From an uncultured Mycoplasma sp. (GTDB taxonomy: Bacteria > Bacillota_I > Bacilli_A > RF39 > UBA660), in NCBI GenBank assembly GCA_947642635.1, contig CANRTI010000009.1:1-42895 (forward strand): a DNA stretch of 42,895 bases. The letters run 5' to 3'. How positions within the stretch are numbered: the first letter of the stretch is position 1; each line of letters begins with the position of its first letter. A model generated the notes under the pieces. The model did not search any database, had not been told where the DNA came from, and saw nothing but the letters and a program-made list of their open reading frames with translations. This document shows, one piece after another, positions 14,777 through 22,821 of this stretch. A program made the position numbers and the translations under genes.

Positions 14777-15568
14777 ATGTATTCTGTTGTTATCAATGTT
14801 TTTCGTAATAAGAAAAAATATATTCCTTTTTTATTAATGTTTATTTTATGTTTTCTCTTAATATTAATTCTATCATCAACAAAAGATTATTATAATTATT
14901 TGTTAAATGATGTTTGTGGAAGTGAATTAAATAATCGAAAATTAATTATTTATAATACCGAAGATGTTTTAAATAAAATAACCAAACTTAAAGAAATAGA
15001 AGAGTATTATCCAGTAAGTTTAGTGGACGGTAAAATTAATTATTATATCGTAATTACCAAAAATTATTTGAATACTAAAAAAGTTTTAAATATTTTTGAA
15101 AAAGATAACTATGTTGCTTTTTTAGAAGATGCAAGCGGAGTACAAAAAATTGAAGAACTTCAAAAATTTATTGATTTTTTACAAAACTTTATTTTTGTTT
15201 TAATTATAATAATATTTATTTTGATTATAGTTGTTATAAAAAATATTATATATAATGAAACAAAAGATTTGGCTATCTTAAAAGCAACTGGTTATAATAA
15301 TTTTCTAATTACTAATATTTTAATATTAAGAATATTCATTATATTATTTTTTAGTTTTTTAATTTCTTTAATAATTTTCATTTTGGGATTTTCAATTATA
15401 AATATATTTTTTAGTAAATCTTCATATTTAATATTTCTTAGTAATTTTTCTTTTATTACCAATTATTTATCTTTAAGCATTTTTTATATAATATTACCAA
15501 TCTTTAATTATTTAAATGTTTACCATAAAGTATCTAAATTAAGTATTATAAGTGCTCTAAATGATTAA
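14777..15568 (+). CDS. FtsX-like ABC permease (small subunit)
   Basis: A 263-aa protein with the same four-TM plan but a much smaller extracytoplasmic domain (about residues 35-135). The pattern TKDLAILKATGYN before TM3 is typical of FtsX-family permeases. Its ATG directly follows the stop of the large permease. The large and small subunits probably form a heterodimer with the ATPase. Confidence 0.8.
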   Translation: MYSVVINVFRNKKKYIPFLLMFILCFLLILILSSTKDYYNYLLNDVCGSELNNRKLIIYNTEDVLNKITKLKEIEEYYPVSLVDGKINYYIVITKNYLNTKKVLNIFEKDNYVAFLEDASGVQKIEELQKFIDFLQNFIFVLIIIIFILIIVVIKNIIYNETKDLAILKATGYNNFLITNILILRIFIILFFSFLISLIIFILGFSIINIFFSKSSYLIFLSNFSFITNYLSLSIFYIILPIFNYLNVYHKVSKLSIISALND

Positions 15569-15604
15569 TAATACAATTAAATAATTTCAAAAGATATAAT
15601 TAAT

Positions 15605-15632
15605 AAAAAAGTTCAAATTTGTTCGCTTTTTT
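15605..15632. terminator. Weak terminator-like A/T stem
   Basis: AAAAAAG (15605-15611) pairs with CTTTTTT (15626-15632). The stem is A/T only apart from one G-C pair, so it is a weak candidate for the end of the ABC operon. Confidence 0.4.
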
Positions 15633-15633
15633 C

Positions 15634-15662
15634 TTGATTTATTATTCTATTTATAGTATTAT
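15634..15662 (+). promoter_or_regulatory. Promoter of the 118-aa hypothetical gene
   Basis: TTGATT (15634-15639), 17 bp, TATTAT (15657-15662). Confidence 0.55.
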
Positions 15663-15689
15663 TTTATTAAATAGAGAGAGTCAGGTAAT

Positions 15690-16046
15690 ATGCATAGTAA
15701 TCAAGAAATTTTAAAATATTGTCCTAATTATTATAATATTGTTAATTTTGATTTCCAAGAAGATGATTTAATCAGTGAAAAATTAATTGGAATTTACAAA
15801 AGTTTTATTTTTTCAGCTAATATTAATGATCCTCTAATGGTTGAGCAAATTGAAAAATTAGATAATGTTTTAAGTAATTATATTAAAGATTATTTATTTC
15901 GTTGTACTTTACAAAAAGAAATTATCTCGGTAAAAGTAAAAAAAGATGGCAATATAATTAATAGCTTAGTTGCAGTCATTATTAAAATATTTTCTAATTA
16001 TGAAGAGTATACGACTAGAAGAATATATATAAGTAAATGGATTTAA
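15690..16046 (+). CDS. Hypothetical protein, 118 aa
   Basis: I do not recognise this gene. The protein is soluble, with predicted helices and a strand-rich C-terminus, and has no signal peptide or known motif. It has its own promoter-like sequence and a good terminator that it shares with the convergent gerAB, so it is probably a real single-gene unit. AGAGAGAGTCAGG is a weak Shine-Dalgarno for ATG 15690. Confidence 0.6.
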   Translation: MHSNQEILKYCPNYYNIVNFDFQEDDLISEKLIGIYKSFIFSANINDPLMVEQIEKLDNVLSNYIKDYLFRCTLQKEIISVKVKKDGNIINSLVAVIIKIFSNYEEYTTRRIYISKWI

Positions 16047-16048
16047 AA

Positions 16049-16085
16049 AAATTACACATTAATTTGAAGACTGTGTAATTTTTTT
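16049..16085. terminator. Bidirectional terminator between hypothetical gene and gerAB
   Basis: A 10-bp stem AAATTACACA/TGTGTAATTT (16049-16058 with 16072-16081), T-run after, A-run before. The gerAB stop codon (16059-16061) sits in the loop. Confidence 0.85.
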
Positions 16086-17087
16086 CTTTAATTTTAAATA
16101 GATTAATAGAATTATAAAAAGTACTAAGAAACCTGCTAATATTAATGGATAAAAAGTAAACATAGTTATAGTTATTCGATAATTTTTTCCCACAAAGTAA
16201 GAAGAAATAATTAAAGCTAAAAGACAAATTCCATAAAAATATACTTTTTTATAAGTCTTAGGTAGTATTCCATGTAAGTTTGTACTAAGAGTAGATAGTG
16301 TAATAAACATATCGAAATACCAAATAAATGAAGAAATATTTTCCACATTTTCAATAAAATCTAAAATTTTAATTTGTTTTAAGACAGCATATTCAGGAAA
16401 ACTATACATCTTGATTAATGTTTCACCCATCGACATTATTGTAATTATTGTAACCATTAAAGAGAAAATAGAAGCTAAAGAATAATTTTTTAAATTAGTT
16501 TTAAAATCTCCATCATAATTAAGAGTTAAAATTTGCGGAATACTTGTAACCGAAGCATATACTAAAGAGGCTTTAATGATACTCATACTTTTTGTTGTAA
16601 AGACTGGTAGTAGTTCACTAACACTTATATATTTTGTTAAAAATAAAGCATAGATAACCATTATTAAGATACTAATAACACATAATAAGCTACTTAATGA
16701 TTCCAAAACTCTTTTTCCTTTTTTAGTAATATAGAGTGCTAAAAATAAGAATGGAATATTAATTAATATTTTAGGAGTATAAATTAAATAGAATGAATTA
16801 ACAAACATCGACAATAAGGTAATAATTACAACCATTAAAAATAAGTAAAATATTATTAATATTACAATATATAACTTACCCACAAAAGTTTTTTGCAAAG
16901 TATCTTTTATTTTATGATTTTGAAATTCTTGTTTTAATAAATCATATAGGTAAAGAACAATAATTCCTAAAAGTGTTCCTAGGATAATTGCAATCCAGGC
17001 ATCTTTACCAGTATACTTAAATATCAAAAATGAACCAATTCCAAACATATAAGACCGGGCAATAAAATAAGTTAATTTATTTTTCAT
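16059..17087 (-). CDS. Spore germination permease, GerAB family
   Basis: A 342-aa polytopic membrane protein with about ten TM helices of the amino-acid-permease-like GerAB/GerKB family, the germinant-binding subunit of spore nutrient receptors. The N-terminal RSYMFGIGSFLIF region and the AWIAIILGTLLG TM2 pattern fit. It is the last gene of the operon, overlapping the upstream GerC gene by ATGA at 17084-17087. The expected location is the spore inner membrane. Confidence 0.88.
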   Translation of the reverse strand: MKNKLTYFIARSYMFGIGSFLIFKYTGKDAWIAIILGTLLGIIVLYLYDLLKQEFQNHKIKDTLQKTFVGKLYIVILIIFYLFLMVVIITLLSMFVNSFYLIYTPKILINIPFLFLALYITKKGKRVLESLSSLLCVISILIMVIYALFLTKYISVSELLPVFTTKSMSIIKASLVYASVTSIPQILTLNYDGDFKTNLKNYSLASIFSLMVTIITIMSMGETLIKMYSFPEYAVLKQIKILDFIENVENISSFIWYFDMFITLSTLSTNLHGILPKTYKKVYFYGICLLALIISSYFVGKNYRITITMFTFYPLILAGFLVLFIILLIYLKLKKKITQSSN

Positions 17088-18154
17088 TTTGCCACCTCAA
17101 ATATAAATCCTTTTGTATTAATTTTTAAGTCAACATTAATTTTTACTTTAGCACTTGTCCACAATCCTTTATTTGATTTTCTGGTATTTTTATAATATAT
17201 TTCTTGTAAACCCAAAATATCACTTTCATTTTCTTGTAAAACAATAATAAAATCTTTAACTTGATTTTCAATTACTTTTTCAAAATCTCTATTTAGTTTT
17301 TGATAACTATCTTCTTCTTTTAAATCAAATTTTGCATTATTTTCTAAAACTTTAGCTTCTAATTTTAAATCAATTGTTATTTTATCATCAGTAATACTAA
17401 TATCTTTTTTAGAATTAGTTATTGTAATAGTTACATTTTTATCATCATATTCTTTACTAAAATCCATGGCATGAACATTTTTATCAAACAAATTATAAAT
17501 AACCGAGTCTTGTAAAGATAAAACATTTTGATAATTATATCCTTTAAAAATATAAGAATTAGCTATCCCAATTTTATCATCTTTAATAGTAATGGAATTT
17601 AAAATATTATCTTGATAATCACTGATAGCTTTAACCACATTCTTTTGAAAAAAATCCCCAATTGCTAAACTATTATTATAAATTTCATTATTGATAATAT
17701 TCATAATTAAATCACTTACAACCGGATTATTTTTATCATTATGTTTAAGAATTTCTTCTGGTGAATTATCTTTTGCTACCAATAAAATAAATTCATCTCG
17801 GATATTTGTATCCCGAATTAAATAATCAACAATTTCTTTAATTTTATCTTTAATAATAGTTTCACTTAATAATGTAATTTTTAAATGGGCAAAATAAGGA
17901 TTTTTCCCAACTTTATAATTAGTTTTTACAAAAGCTTCTGCAATTGTTTTCCCACTTCCTGAAATAGTATAACTTTTCATAGCACTATTATCTTCGGTTT
18001 TAGTATCACTCAATATTTCATAAGTTAAATAGAATTCATCATCTTTATAATCAATTCCGAGTCCAGTTATTATAGCTAGTTCATTTAACTCAATATTATC
18101 ATAACAACCAGTTACTAAAAAGATACATGTAATTAATATAAATATTTTTTTCAT
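17084..18154 (-). CDS. Spore germination lipoprotein, Ger(x)C family
   Basis: A 356-aa lipoprotein: signal peptide with lipobox LVTGC (Cys17), followed by the family-typical YDNIELNELAIITGLGIDY and the central domain containing PYFAHLKITLLSE. It is the lipoprotein subunit of a GerA-type receptor. ATGA overlaps at both ends (18151-18154 and 17084-17087) show tight translational coupling in the order gerAA-gerAC-gerAB. Confidence 0.92.
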   Translation of the reverse strand: MKKIFILITCIFLVTGCYDNIELNELAIITGLGIDYKDDEFYLTYEILSDTKTEDNSAMKSYTISGSGKTIAEAFVKTNYKVGKNPYFAHLKITLLSETIIKDKIKEIVDYLIRDTNIRDEFILLVAKDNSPEEILKHNDKNNPVVSDLIMNIINNEIYNNSLAIGDFFQKNVVKAISDYQDNILNSITIKDDKIGIANSYIFKGYNYQNVLSLQDSVIYNLFDKNVHAMDFSKEYDDKNVTITITNSKKDISITDDKITIDLKLEAKVLENNAKFDLKEEDSYQKLNRDFEKVIENQVKDFIIVLQENESDILGLQEIYYKNTRKSNKGLWTSAKVKINVDLKINTKGFIFEVAK

Positions 18155-19563
18155 TTAAATCTTCCTCTTACTTTATTTTTATCAGTTATAAGTCTACTTC
18201 TTGTCGTATTATTAATATCCTTTTTCTTTAAAATAGTTTTAAAGAAATAATCTTTGTTAAATGGCGCAATTGGGGCAAAATAAGGTGAATTTAAAGAACT
18301 AATTGAAATCACATTAATTAAGAATAAAATACTACAAATAAATATACCATATAACCCTAGAAAAGCTGCAAAAAACAAAAATAAATATCTATAATATCGA
18401 AGGGCATTATCAATTTCTAATTCTGTAAAAATCAAACTAGAAATAAATGTAAATGCAGTTATAATAATTGTTATTGGTGACACAATTCCAGCATTTACAG
18501 CCGCATCGCCAATTAATAAAGCTCCTAATATTGAAATAGCTGAACCAAAATTAGATGGAAATCTCAAATCACTTTCTCTTAAAATATCACAAATTAATAA
18601 CAACAATAATACTTCCACAATACTTGGAAAAGGTACTCCCGATCTTTGAATACTAAAATTAATTAACAAACTAGTTGGAATGGTTTCTTGATTATAATTT
18701 ATAATTGCTACAAATAATCCAGGAGTAACCATAGATAAAACAAAACTCAATAACCTTAATATTTTAATAAAGGATACATTGATACTTTTTACATAATTAT
18801 CATTGATTGGATTAATAAAATCTGCTAAAAAGGTAGGTAAAATTAAAGCAAAAGGGGAAGTATCTGTCATGATAATAATTTTTCCTTCTAAAAGCGCATT
18901 ACTAACCGCGTCAGGTCTTTCTGTTCTTTTAATAGTTGGAAAAACAGATTTATTTTCTCCTTCAATATAATGAATAATAGTAGCACAATCTAAAATACCA
19001 TCAACATCAATATCTTGTAATTTCTTTTTAATTTTTATAATATTATTGTCATCAGCAACCCCTTTAATATAGTTAATACTTATTTTAGTTTTAGTAAGTC
19101 TTCCCATAGTAAGTTCATCAGATTTAAAATTATTACTCTTAATTCTTCTTTTAATTAACCCCATATTTGTTTGATAATTTTCTACAAAAGCATCTTCTGG
19201 TCCTAATATAGCAGGTTCTCTACTAGAAGTACTAATACTTCTACTAAGATCAGCTTTAACTTCAATAGCAATAATATTTTTATCCGAAATAACTATAGCA
19301 AATCCATTAGTTAAATAAAATTCTATCTCATCATATTTTTGAATTTTACTTGTATTTGGACCAGGAATATTACTATTTAAATCCATGTTTTTATTATACT
19401 TGGTTAAATTTTTTAAAATAAAGTCATTAACTTTAGTACTATCACATACTGTTTCCATATAAACGACCCAGATAGTTTTAAAAGACGTTATTTTTATTTC
19501 TTTAAATTTTAAATCAGGCACGTTTTGAAAATCATTCTTAATTTTTTCAATTGTTTCTTTCAT
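18151..19563 (-). CDS. Spore germination protein, GerAA family
   Basis: About 470 aa: an N-terminal cytoplasmic domain (with YMETVCDSTKVNDFILKNL and IVISDKNIIAIEVKAD), then the GerA membrane domain with PDAVSNALLEGKIIIMTDTSPFAL, FINPINDNY and GVPFPSIVEVLLL, typical of the family. It is the large receptor subunit that together with GerAB and GerAC transduces germinant signals. I choose ATG 19563 (Shine-Dalgarno-like AGTGAT) over an upstream ATG at 19617, which lacks a ribosome binding site and would add a hydrophobic stretch not expected before this domain. No clear SigG promoter could be read. Confidence 0.93.
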   Translation of the reverse strand: MKETIEKIKNDFQNVPDLKFKEIKITSFKTIWVVYMETVCDSTKVNDFILKNLTKYNKNMDLNSNIPGPNTSKIQKYDEIEFYLTNGFAIVISDKNIIAIEVKADLSRSISTSSREPAILGPEDAFVENYQTNMGLIKRRIKSNNFKSDELTMGRLTKTKISINYIKGVADDNNIIKIKKKLQDIDVDGILDCATIIHYIEGENKSVFPTIKRTERPDAVSNALLEGKIIIMTDTSPFALILPTFLADFINPINDNYVKSINVSFIKILRLLSFVLSMVTPGLFVAIINYNQETIPTSLLINFSIQRSGVPFPSIVEVLLLLLICDILRESDLRFPSNFGSAISILGALLIGDAAVNAGIVSPITIIITAFTFISSLIFTELEIDNALRYYRYLFLFFAAFLGLYGIFICSILFLINVISISSLNSPYFAPIAPFNKDYFFKTILKKKDINNTTRSRLITDKNKVRGRFK

Positions 19564-19636
19564 AATTATCACTAAAATTATTATTGGCAAAAAACACCAA
19601 ATAATACTTAAAAACATACAATATAATAGGTGAATT

Positions 19637-20197
19637 ATGAATTATTTAATATTAGTAAATAAAAATAATGGTTTAAATAAAGAATATATTCCCAACAATT
19701 TAGTTAAAGTTTCAACTAAAACTGGGGGAAATAAAACTATCTATTTAGAAAAAAAGACTTACCACCAAATAAAAAAATTATTAAAAGAAATGAACCAACA
19801 TTTTTCATCAACCACTGTAATTGATTCCGGTTATCGTCCTTATTTATATCAAGAAAATTTATTAAATGATTTAATCAATATTAAAGGGGAGGAAGCATAT
19901 CAAAGTATTGCTAAACCAGGATTTAGTGAACATCAAACTGGCTTGGCAGTTGATATTGGTTTTTATCAAAATTCTTATTATGATGAGTTTTTTGAAGCGC
20001 AAAATTATGTAGCTGAATTTCAATGGTTAGAAGAAAATGCTTTTAAATATGGTTTTATAATCCGTTATCCTAAAAATAAAGAAGATATAACAGGATATAT
20101 TTATGAGCCATGGCATTTAAGATATGTTGGCGACTTAGCTTTCTTTTTACAGAAATATAACTTAACTTTAGAAGAATACTATGAATTTTTTATTTAA
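19637..20197 (+). CDS. D-alanyl-D-alanine carboxypeptidase, VanY/LdcB type (M15B)
   Basis: A 186-aa metallopeptidase with the M15B signature: SGYRP, SEHQTGLAVDI (SxHxxGxAxD zinc motif) and EPWHLRYVG (catalytic Glu, zinc His). It would trim D-Ala-D-Ala or L,D-tetrapeptide termini. Unlike most VanY/LdcB proteins there is no signal peptide or TM segment, so it may be cytoplasmic, for example acting on precursors or recycled muropeptides, or released by other means. TATAAT at 19622-19627 lies only 9 bp before the ATG, overlapping AGGTGAA. It is divergent from gerAA. Confidence 0.85.
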   Translation: MNYLILVNKNNGLNKEYIPNNLVKVSTKTGGNKTIYLEKKTYHQIKKLLKEMNQHFSSTTVIDSGYRPYLYQENLLNDLINIKGEEAYQSIAKPGFSEHQTGLAVDIGFYQNSYYDEFFEAQNYVAEFQWLEENAFKYGFIIRYPKNKEDITGYIYEPWHLRYVGDLAFFLQKYNLTLEEYYEFFI

Positions 20198-20212
20198 TAA
20201 ATAAAGAATCTA

Positions 20213-20221
20213 TGTTATAGT
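20213..20221 (+). promoter_or_regulatory. Extended -10 element directly before rlmCD
   Basis: TGTTATAGT (TGn-TATAGT) lies 7 bp before the ATG at 20229. A start of transcription ~7 nt downstream would give a leaderless mRNA. No Shine-Dalgarno is visible and no good -35 box was found. Confidence 0.4.
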
Positions 20222-20228
20222 AATAACT

Positions 20229-21425
20229 ATGAATATAGAAGTAGTAAAATTTGATGATTTAGGAAGAGGAATAGGTTATCTAAATAATAAAATTATCTTT
20301 ATTCCCAAAAGTGTTCCAGGCGATATTGTAAATGTTAAAATAACAAAAGAAAAAAAGAAATATTATGAAGGTCAAATTACTGAAATAATTAAATATTCTA
20401 AAAAGCGTATTTCCTCAAAATGTCCTTTTTTCTTACAATGTGGTGGTTGTGATTTAATGCATATTTCTTTAAGTGATACTTTGGAATATAAAATAGCTAA
20501 AATGAATAATATTTTTCTTAAAAATCATCTAAATTATGAAATAAAAGAAATTATTAAAAGCTTCTCACCTTATTATTATCGTAATAAAGTTAGTCTTAAA
20601 ATAGATAATTATCAAGTTGGGTATTTTACATCTAGTACTCATGATTTAATTCCAATTACCAAATGTTATTTAGCTACAAAAGAAATTAATAATTTAATTA
20701 AAGATTTTTCACTTTTTTCAACCAAAAATGGTAACATAACAATAAGAGCTAATTACAATAATGATTTATTAATAAACATTACAAGTTCCAATGAATTATG
20801 TAATCTTGACAAGTTAATCAATAAGTATAAAATAGTCGGAATTATAAAAAATAATAAGCTTATTTATGGAGACAATTATTTTATTGAAAAAATTAACGAT
20901 TTTCTTTTTAAAGTAAGTTATGATGCTTTTTTTCAAGTTAATCCTTTTATATGTTCCGAATTATTTAATTTAATTTCTAAATACACTACTAATTCTTTAA
21001 AAGTATTAGATTTATATTGTGGAGTAGGAACACTTGGGTTTGTAGCTAGTAAAAATGCTAAGCAAGTTTTAGGAGTAGAAATAAATGAATTAGCTATTCA
21101 AGATGCAAACTTTAATAAGAAATTAAATAATATCAATAACATTAATTTTGTTTGCGCTGATACCAAAGCAATTTTAGATAGAATAACAAATGAATTTGAT
21201 ACAATTATTTTAGATCCCCCAAGAAGTGGTATTAATATTCATGTTTTAAATAAAATAATAACTGAAAAAATTTCCAAAATTATTTATGTTTCTTGCAATC
21301 CGGAAACTTTAGGAAGAGATTTAGTTATGTTAAGTAAATATTATTCTATCGAAGAGGTTAAATTATTAGACATGTTCCCAAATACTCAGCATGTAGAAAG
21401 TATATGTTTGTTAAATAGGCGATAA
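20229..21425 (+). CDS. rlmCD: 23S rRNA (uracil-5-)-methyltransferase, RlmCD/RumA family
   Basis: A SAM-dependent m5U methyltransferase of the TrmA/RlmCD family, 398 aa (somewhat short for the usual ~455). Order: TRAM-like N-terminal domain (1-55), Fe-S cluster cysteines C65, C71, C74 and C146, RNA-binding central domain, then the Rossmann methyltransferase domain with DLYCGVGTLG, the ILDPPRSG motif and the nucleophile Cys in SCNPETLGRD. It probably methylates U747 and/or U1939 of 23S rRNA by homology. No Shine-Dalgarno. Confidence 0.9.
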   Translation: MNIEVVKFDDLGRGIGYLNNKIIFIPKSVPGDIVNVKITKEKKKYYEGQITEIIKYSKKRISSKCPFFLQCGGCDLMHISLSDTLEYKIAKMNNIFLKNHLNYEIKEIIKSFSPYYYRNKVSLKIDNYQVGYFTSSTHDLIPITKCYLATKEINNLIKDFSLFSTKNGNITIRANYNNDLLINITSSNELCNLDKLINKYKIVGIIKNNKLIYGDNYFIEKINDFLFKVSYDAFFQVNPFICSELFNLISKYTTNSLKVLDLYCGVGTLGFVASKNAKQVLGVEINELAIQDANFNKKLNNINNINFVCADTKAILDRITNEFDTIILDPPRSGINIHVLNKIITEKISKIIYVSCNPETLGRDLVMLSKYYSIEEVKLLDMFPNTQHVESICLLNRR

Positions 21426-21476
21426 ACTATTATAAATAAAGAAAAAACAATTGTTCAAGTGGAGAATATGTTTCAC

Positions 21477-21507
21477 CATACCACTCTAAAGGGTATGAAT
21501 GTATAAT
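21477..21507 (+). promoter_or_regulatory. Operator-like inverted repeat and -10 box of the ORF6N gene
   Basis: CATACC (21477-21482) and GGTATG (21492-21497) form an inverted repeat with a 9-bp centre, ending 4 bp before TATAAT (21502-21507). No -35 consensus is present at the proper distance, so the repeat occupies the place where an activator or autorepressor would bind. The encoded protein has a phage-type DNA-binding domain, making autoregulation plausible. Confidence 0.5.
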
Positions 21508-21534
21508 TAAAATTATAAATGGAGGTTTTAGGTT

Positions 21535-22410
21535 ATGAATGAATTATTAGTAAAAGAAAATATAAAAATTGAAGACATGATTTTTGAAATAAGAGGAAAG
21601 CAAGTTATTTTCTCATCAGATGTTGCAAAATTATATAAAACAGAAACAAGAATTATAAATCAAACGATTAAAAGAAATATTATGAGATTTCCAGAATCAT
21701 TTTGTTTTCAACTAACTATGGAAGAATTAATAAACTTGAGATCACAATCTGTGACCTCAAGTTTAAGAAATGAAATAGTACATGGTGGTATAAGATATTT
21801 ACCATATGTTTTAACTGAACAAGGAATAATGATGTTATCTGGGCTTCTTAAAAGTGATGTTGCTTCCAAAGTAAATGTTCAAATTATTGACGCTTTTGTC
21901 GCTATGAGAAAATTTATTTCAAGTACAATGGTAAATCAAAGTTTTATAAATAATTTAGTTTATAAGCATGATGAAGAAATCAAGTTACTAAAAGATTCTT
22001 TTGATAAATTACAAGAAAAAGAAAAAAACAATGCGGTATTCTTTGATGGACAAATTTATGATGCTTATTCTTTACTTTTAGATATTTTAAAAAGTTCAAA
22101 GAAAGAAATAATTATTATTGATAATTATGCTGGTAAAGAATTATTAGATATTTTAAAAGAAATAAATGTTAATATAATAATTTATTCTGCAAATATGAAT
22201 GAAAAATTAATCAAAAAATATAAAAGCCAATATAATAATGTTGAATTAGTATTTAATAATAAATTTCATGATAGATTTATTATTATAGACAACAAATATA
22301 TATATCATTGTGGTAGTAGTTTTAAAGATTTAGGAAAGAAGTGTTTTGCTATTAATAAAATAGAAAGCAACAAGATTTTAAATGATGTTTTAGATGAAAT
22401 TAGAAAGTAG
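21535..22410 (+). CDS. ORF6N domain protein with C-terminal HKD-like half domain
   Basis: A 291-aa protein. Residues 10-95 form an ORF6N domain (DMIFEIRGKQVIFSSDVAKLYKT pattern, then RNIMRFPESFCFQLTMEE), a phage-derived DNA-binding module. Residues ~96-165 are helical and coiled. Residues 170-285 contain HDRFIIID (H245-D252) and GSSFKDLGKK, a single HxD(x)4D-type phospholipase-D-like motif of the kind seen in nuclease-like accessory proteins. GGAGG 9 nt before ATG 21535. This kind of gene is common in mobile or variable islands, and a decayed phage-type gene follows. A regulatory or defence role is possible but not shown. Confidence 0.8.
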   Translation: MNELLVKENIKIEDMIFEIRGKQVIFSSDVAKLYKTETRIINQTIKRNIMRFPESFCFQLTMEELINLRSQSVTSSLRNEIVHGGIRYLPYVLTEQGIMMLSGLLKSDVASKVNVQIIDAFVAMRKFISSTMVNQSFINNLVYKHDEEIKLLKDSFDKLQEKEKNNAVFFDGQIYDAYSLLLDILKSSKKEIIIIDNYAGKELLDILKEINVNIIIYSANMNEKLIKKYKSQYNNVELVFNNKFHDRFIIIDNKYIYHCGSSFKDLGKKCFAINKIESNKILNDVLDEIRK

Positions 22411-22413
22411 TAT

Positions 22414-22462
22414 ATATTCATTAATAACTACTACATATTCATTAATAAACATTGTAGTTATT
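22414..22462 (+). repeat. 14-bp direct repeat inside a hairpin, 3' of the ORF6N gene
   Basis: ATATTCATTAATAA occurs at 22414-22427 and again at 22435-22448. The second copy lies in the loop of a 9-bp stem AATAACTAC/GTAGTTATT (22423-22431 with 22454-22462). It could be a processing or 3'-end structure, or a scar of recombination at this accessory patch. Confidence 0.5.
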
Positions 22463-22496
22463 TAGTATAAAATGAAATGATTGATACGTACTTTGC

Positions 22497-22521
22497 ACTG
22501 ATTATAATAATCAGTTTTTTT
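22497..22521 (+). terminator. Intrinsic terminator
   Basis: ACTGATTA (22497-22504) with TAATCAGT (22508-22515), 3-nt loop and T-run. It is the likely end of the ORF6N transcript. Confidence 0.75.
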
Positions 22522-22531
22522 ATTAAATAAT

Positions 22532-22739
22532 TATAAAAAATATATTCGAAGAAGAGGAATTAGAAAAGATAATTCAACTATTGCAAATTTTGCAACAGTT
22601 CAAACTGAGGGAACTAGAGAAGTTGAAAGAAAAAGCAAAATTAGAATATAGAACGTATCCAATAAAAGAACTTAATCCAATTGAAAAAGAGTATTTAAAT
22701 TCTATTAAAAAAATAAATGCGATTGCGAAAAAAATGTAA
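22532..22739 (+). pseudogene. Decayed RhuM-like (virulence RhuM family) gene fragment
   Basis: No intact ORF. One frame gives IFEEEELEK (from ~22544), then the next frame continues KDNSTIANFATVQTEG and TREVERK (to ~22635), which strongly resembles the conserved RhuM core (N-S-T-I/C-R-x-F-x-x-V-Q-x-E-G-x-R-E-V). The original frame resumes with EYRTYPIKELNPIEKEYL and ends at TAA 22737-22739, consistent with a RhuM C-terminus. So the gene has lost its N-terminus, an internal segment, and carries a frameshift. Confidence 0.7.
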
Positions 22740-22767
22740 ACAATGATTAATTAAAAAGTATGAATTA

Positions 22768-22796
22768 TTGTTTTTTCTCATATTTTTTAATATAAT
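22768..22796 (+). promoter_or_regulatory. Promoter of the 195-aa hypothetical gene
   Basis: TTGTTT (22768-22773), 17 bp, TATAAT (22791-22796). It lies between the RhuM remnant and the next gene, which is therefore independently expressed. Confidence 0.7.
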
Positions 22797-22821
22797 ATAA
22801 ATTTCTAAAAGAGGTTTTTAT

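Noticed and set aside
16015-16227. Minus-strand frame overlapping gerAB and the terminator
   Set aside because: Different frame from gerAB, rich in Asn/Phe/Tyr as AT-rich noise, and it spans a terminator.
22414-22448. Direct repeat considered as a CRISPR or attachment site
   Set aside because: Only two 14-bp copies with a 7-bp gap and no cas or integrase gene.
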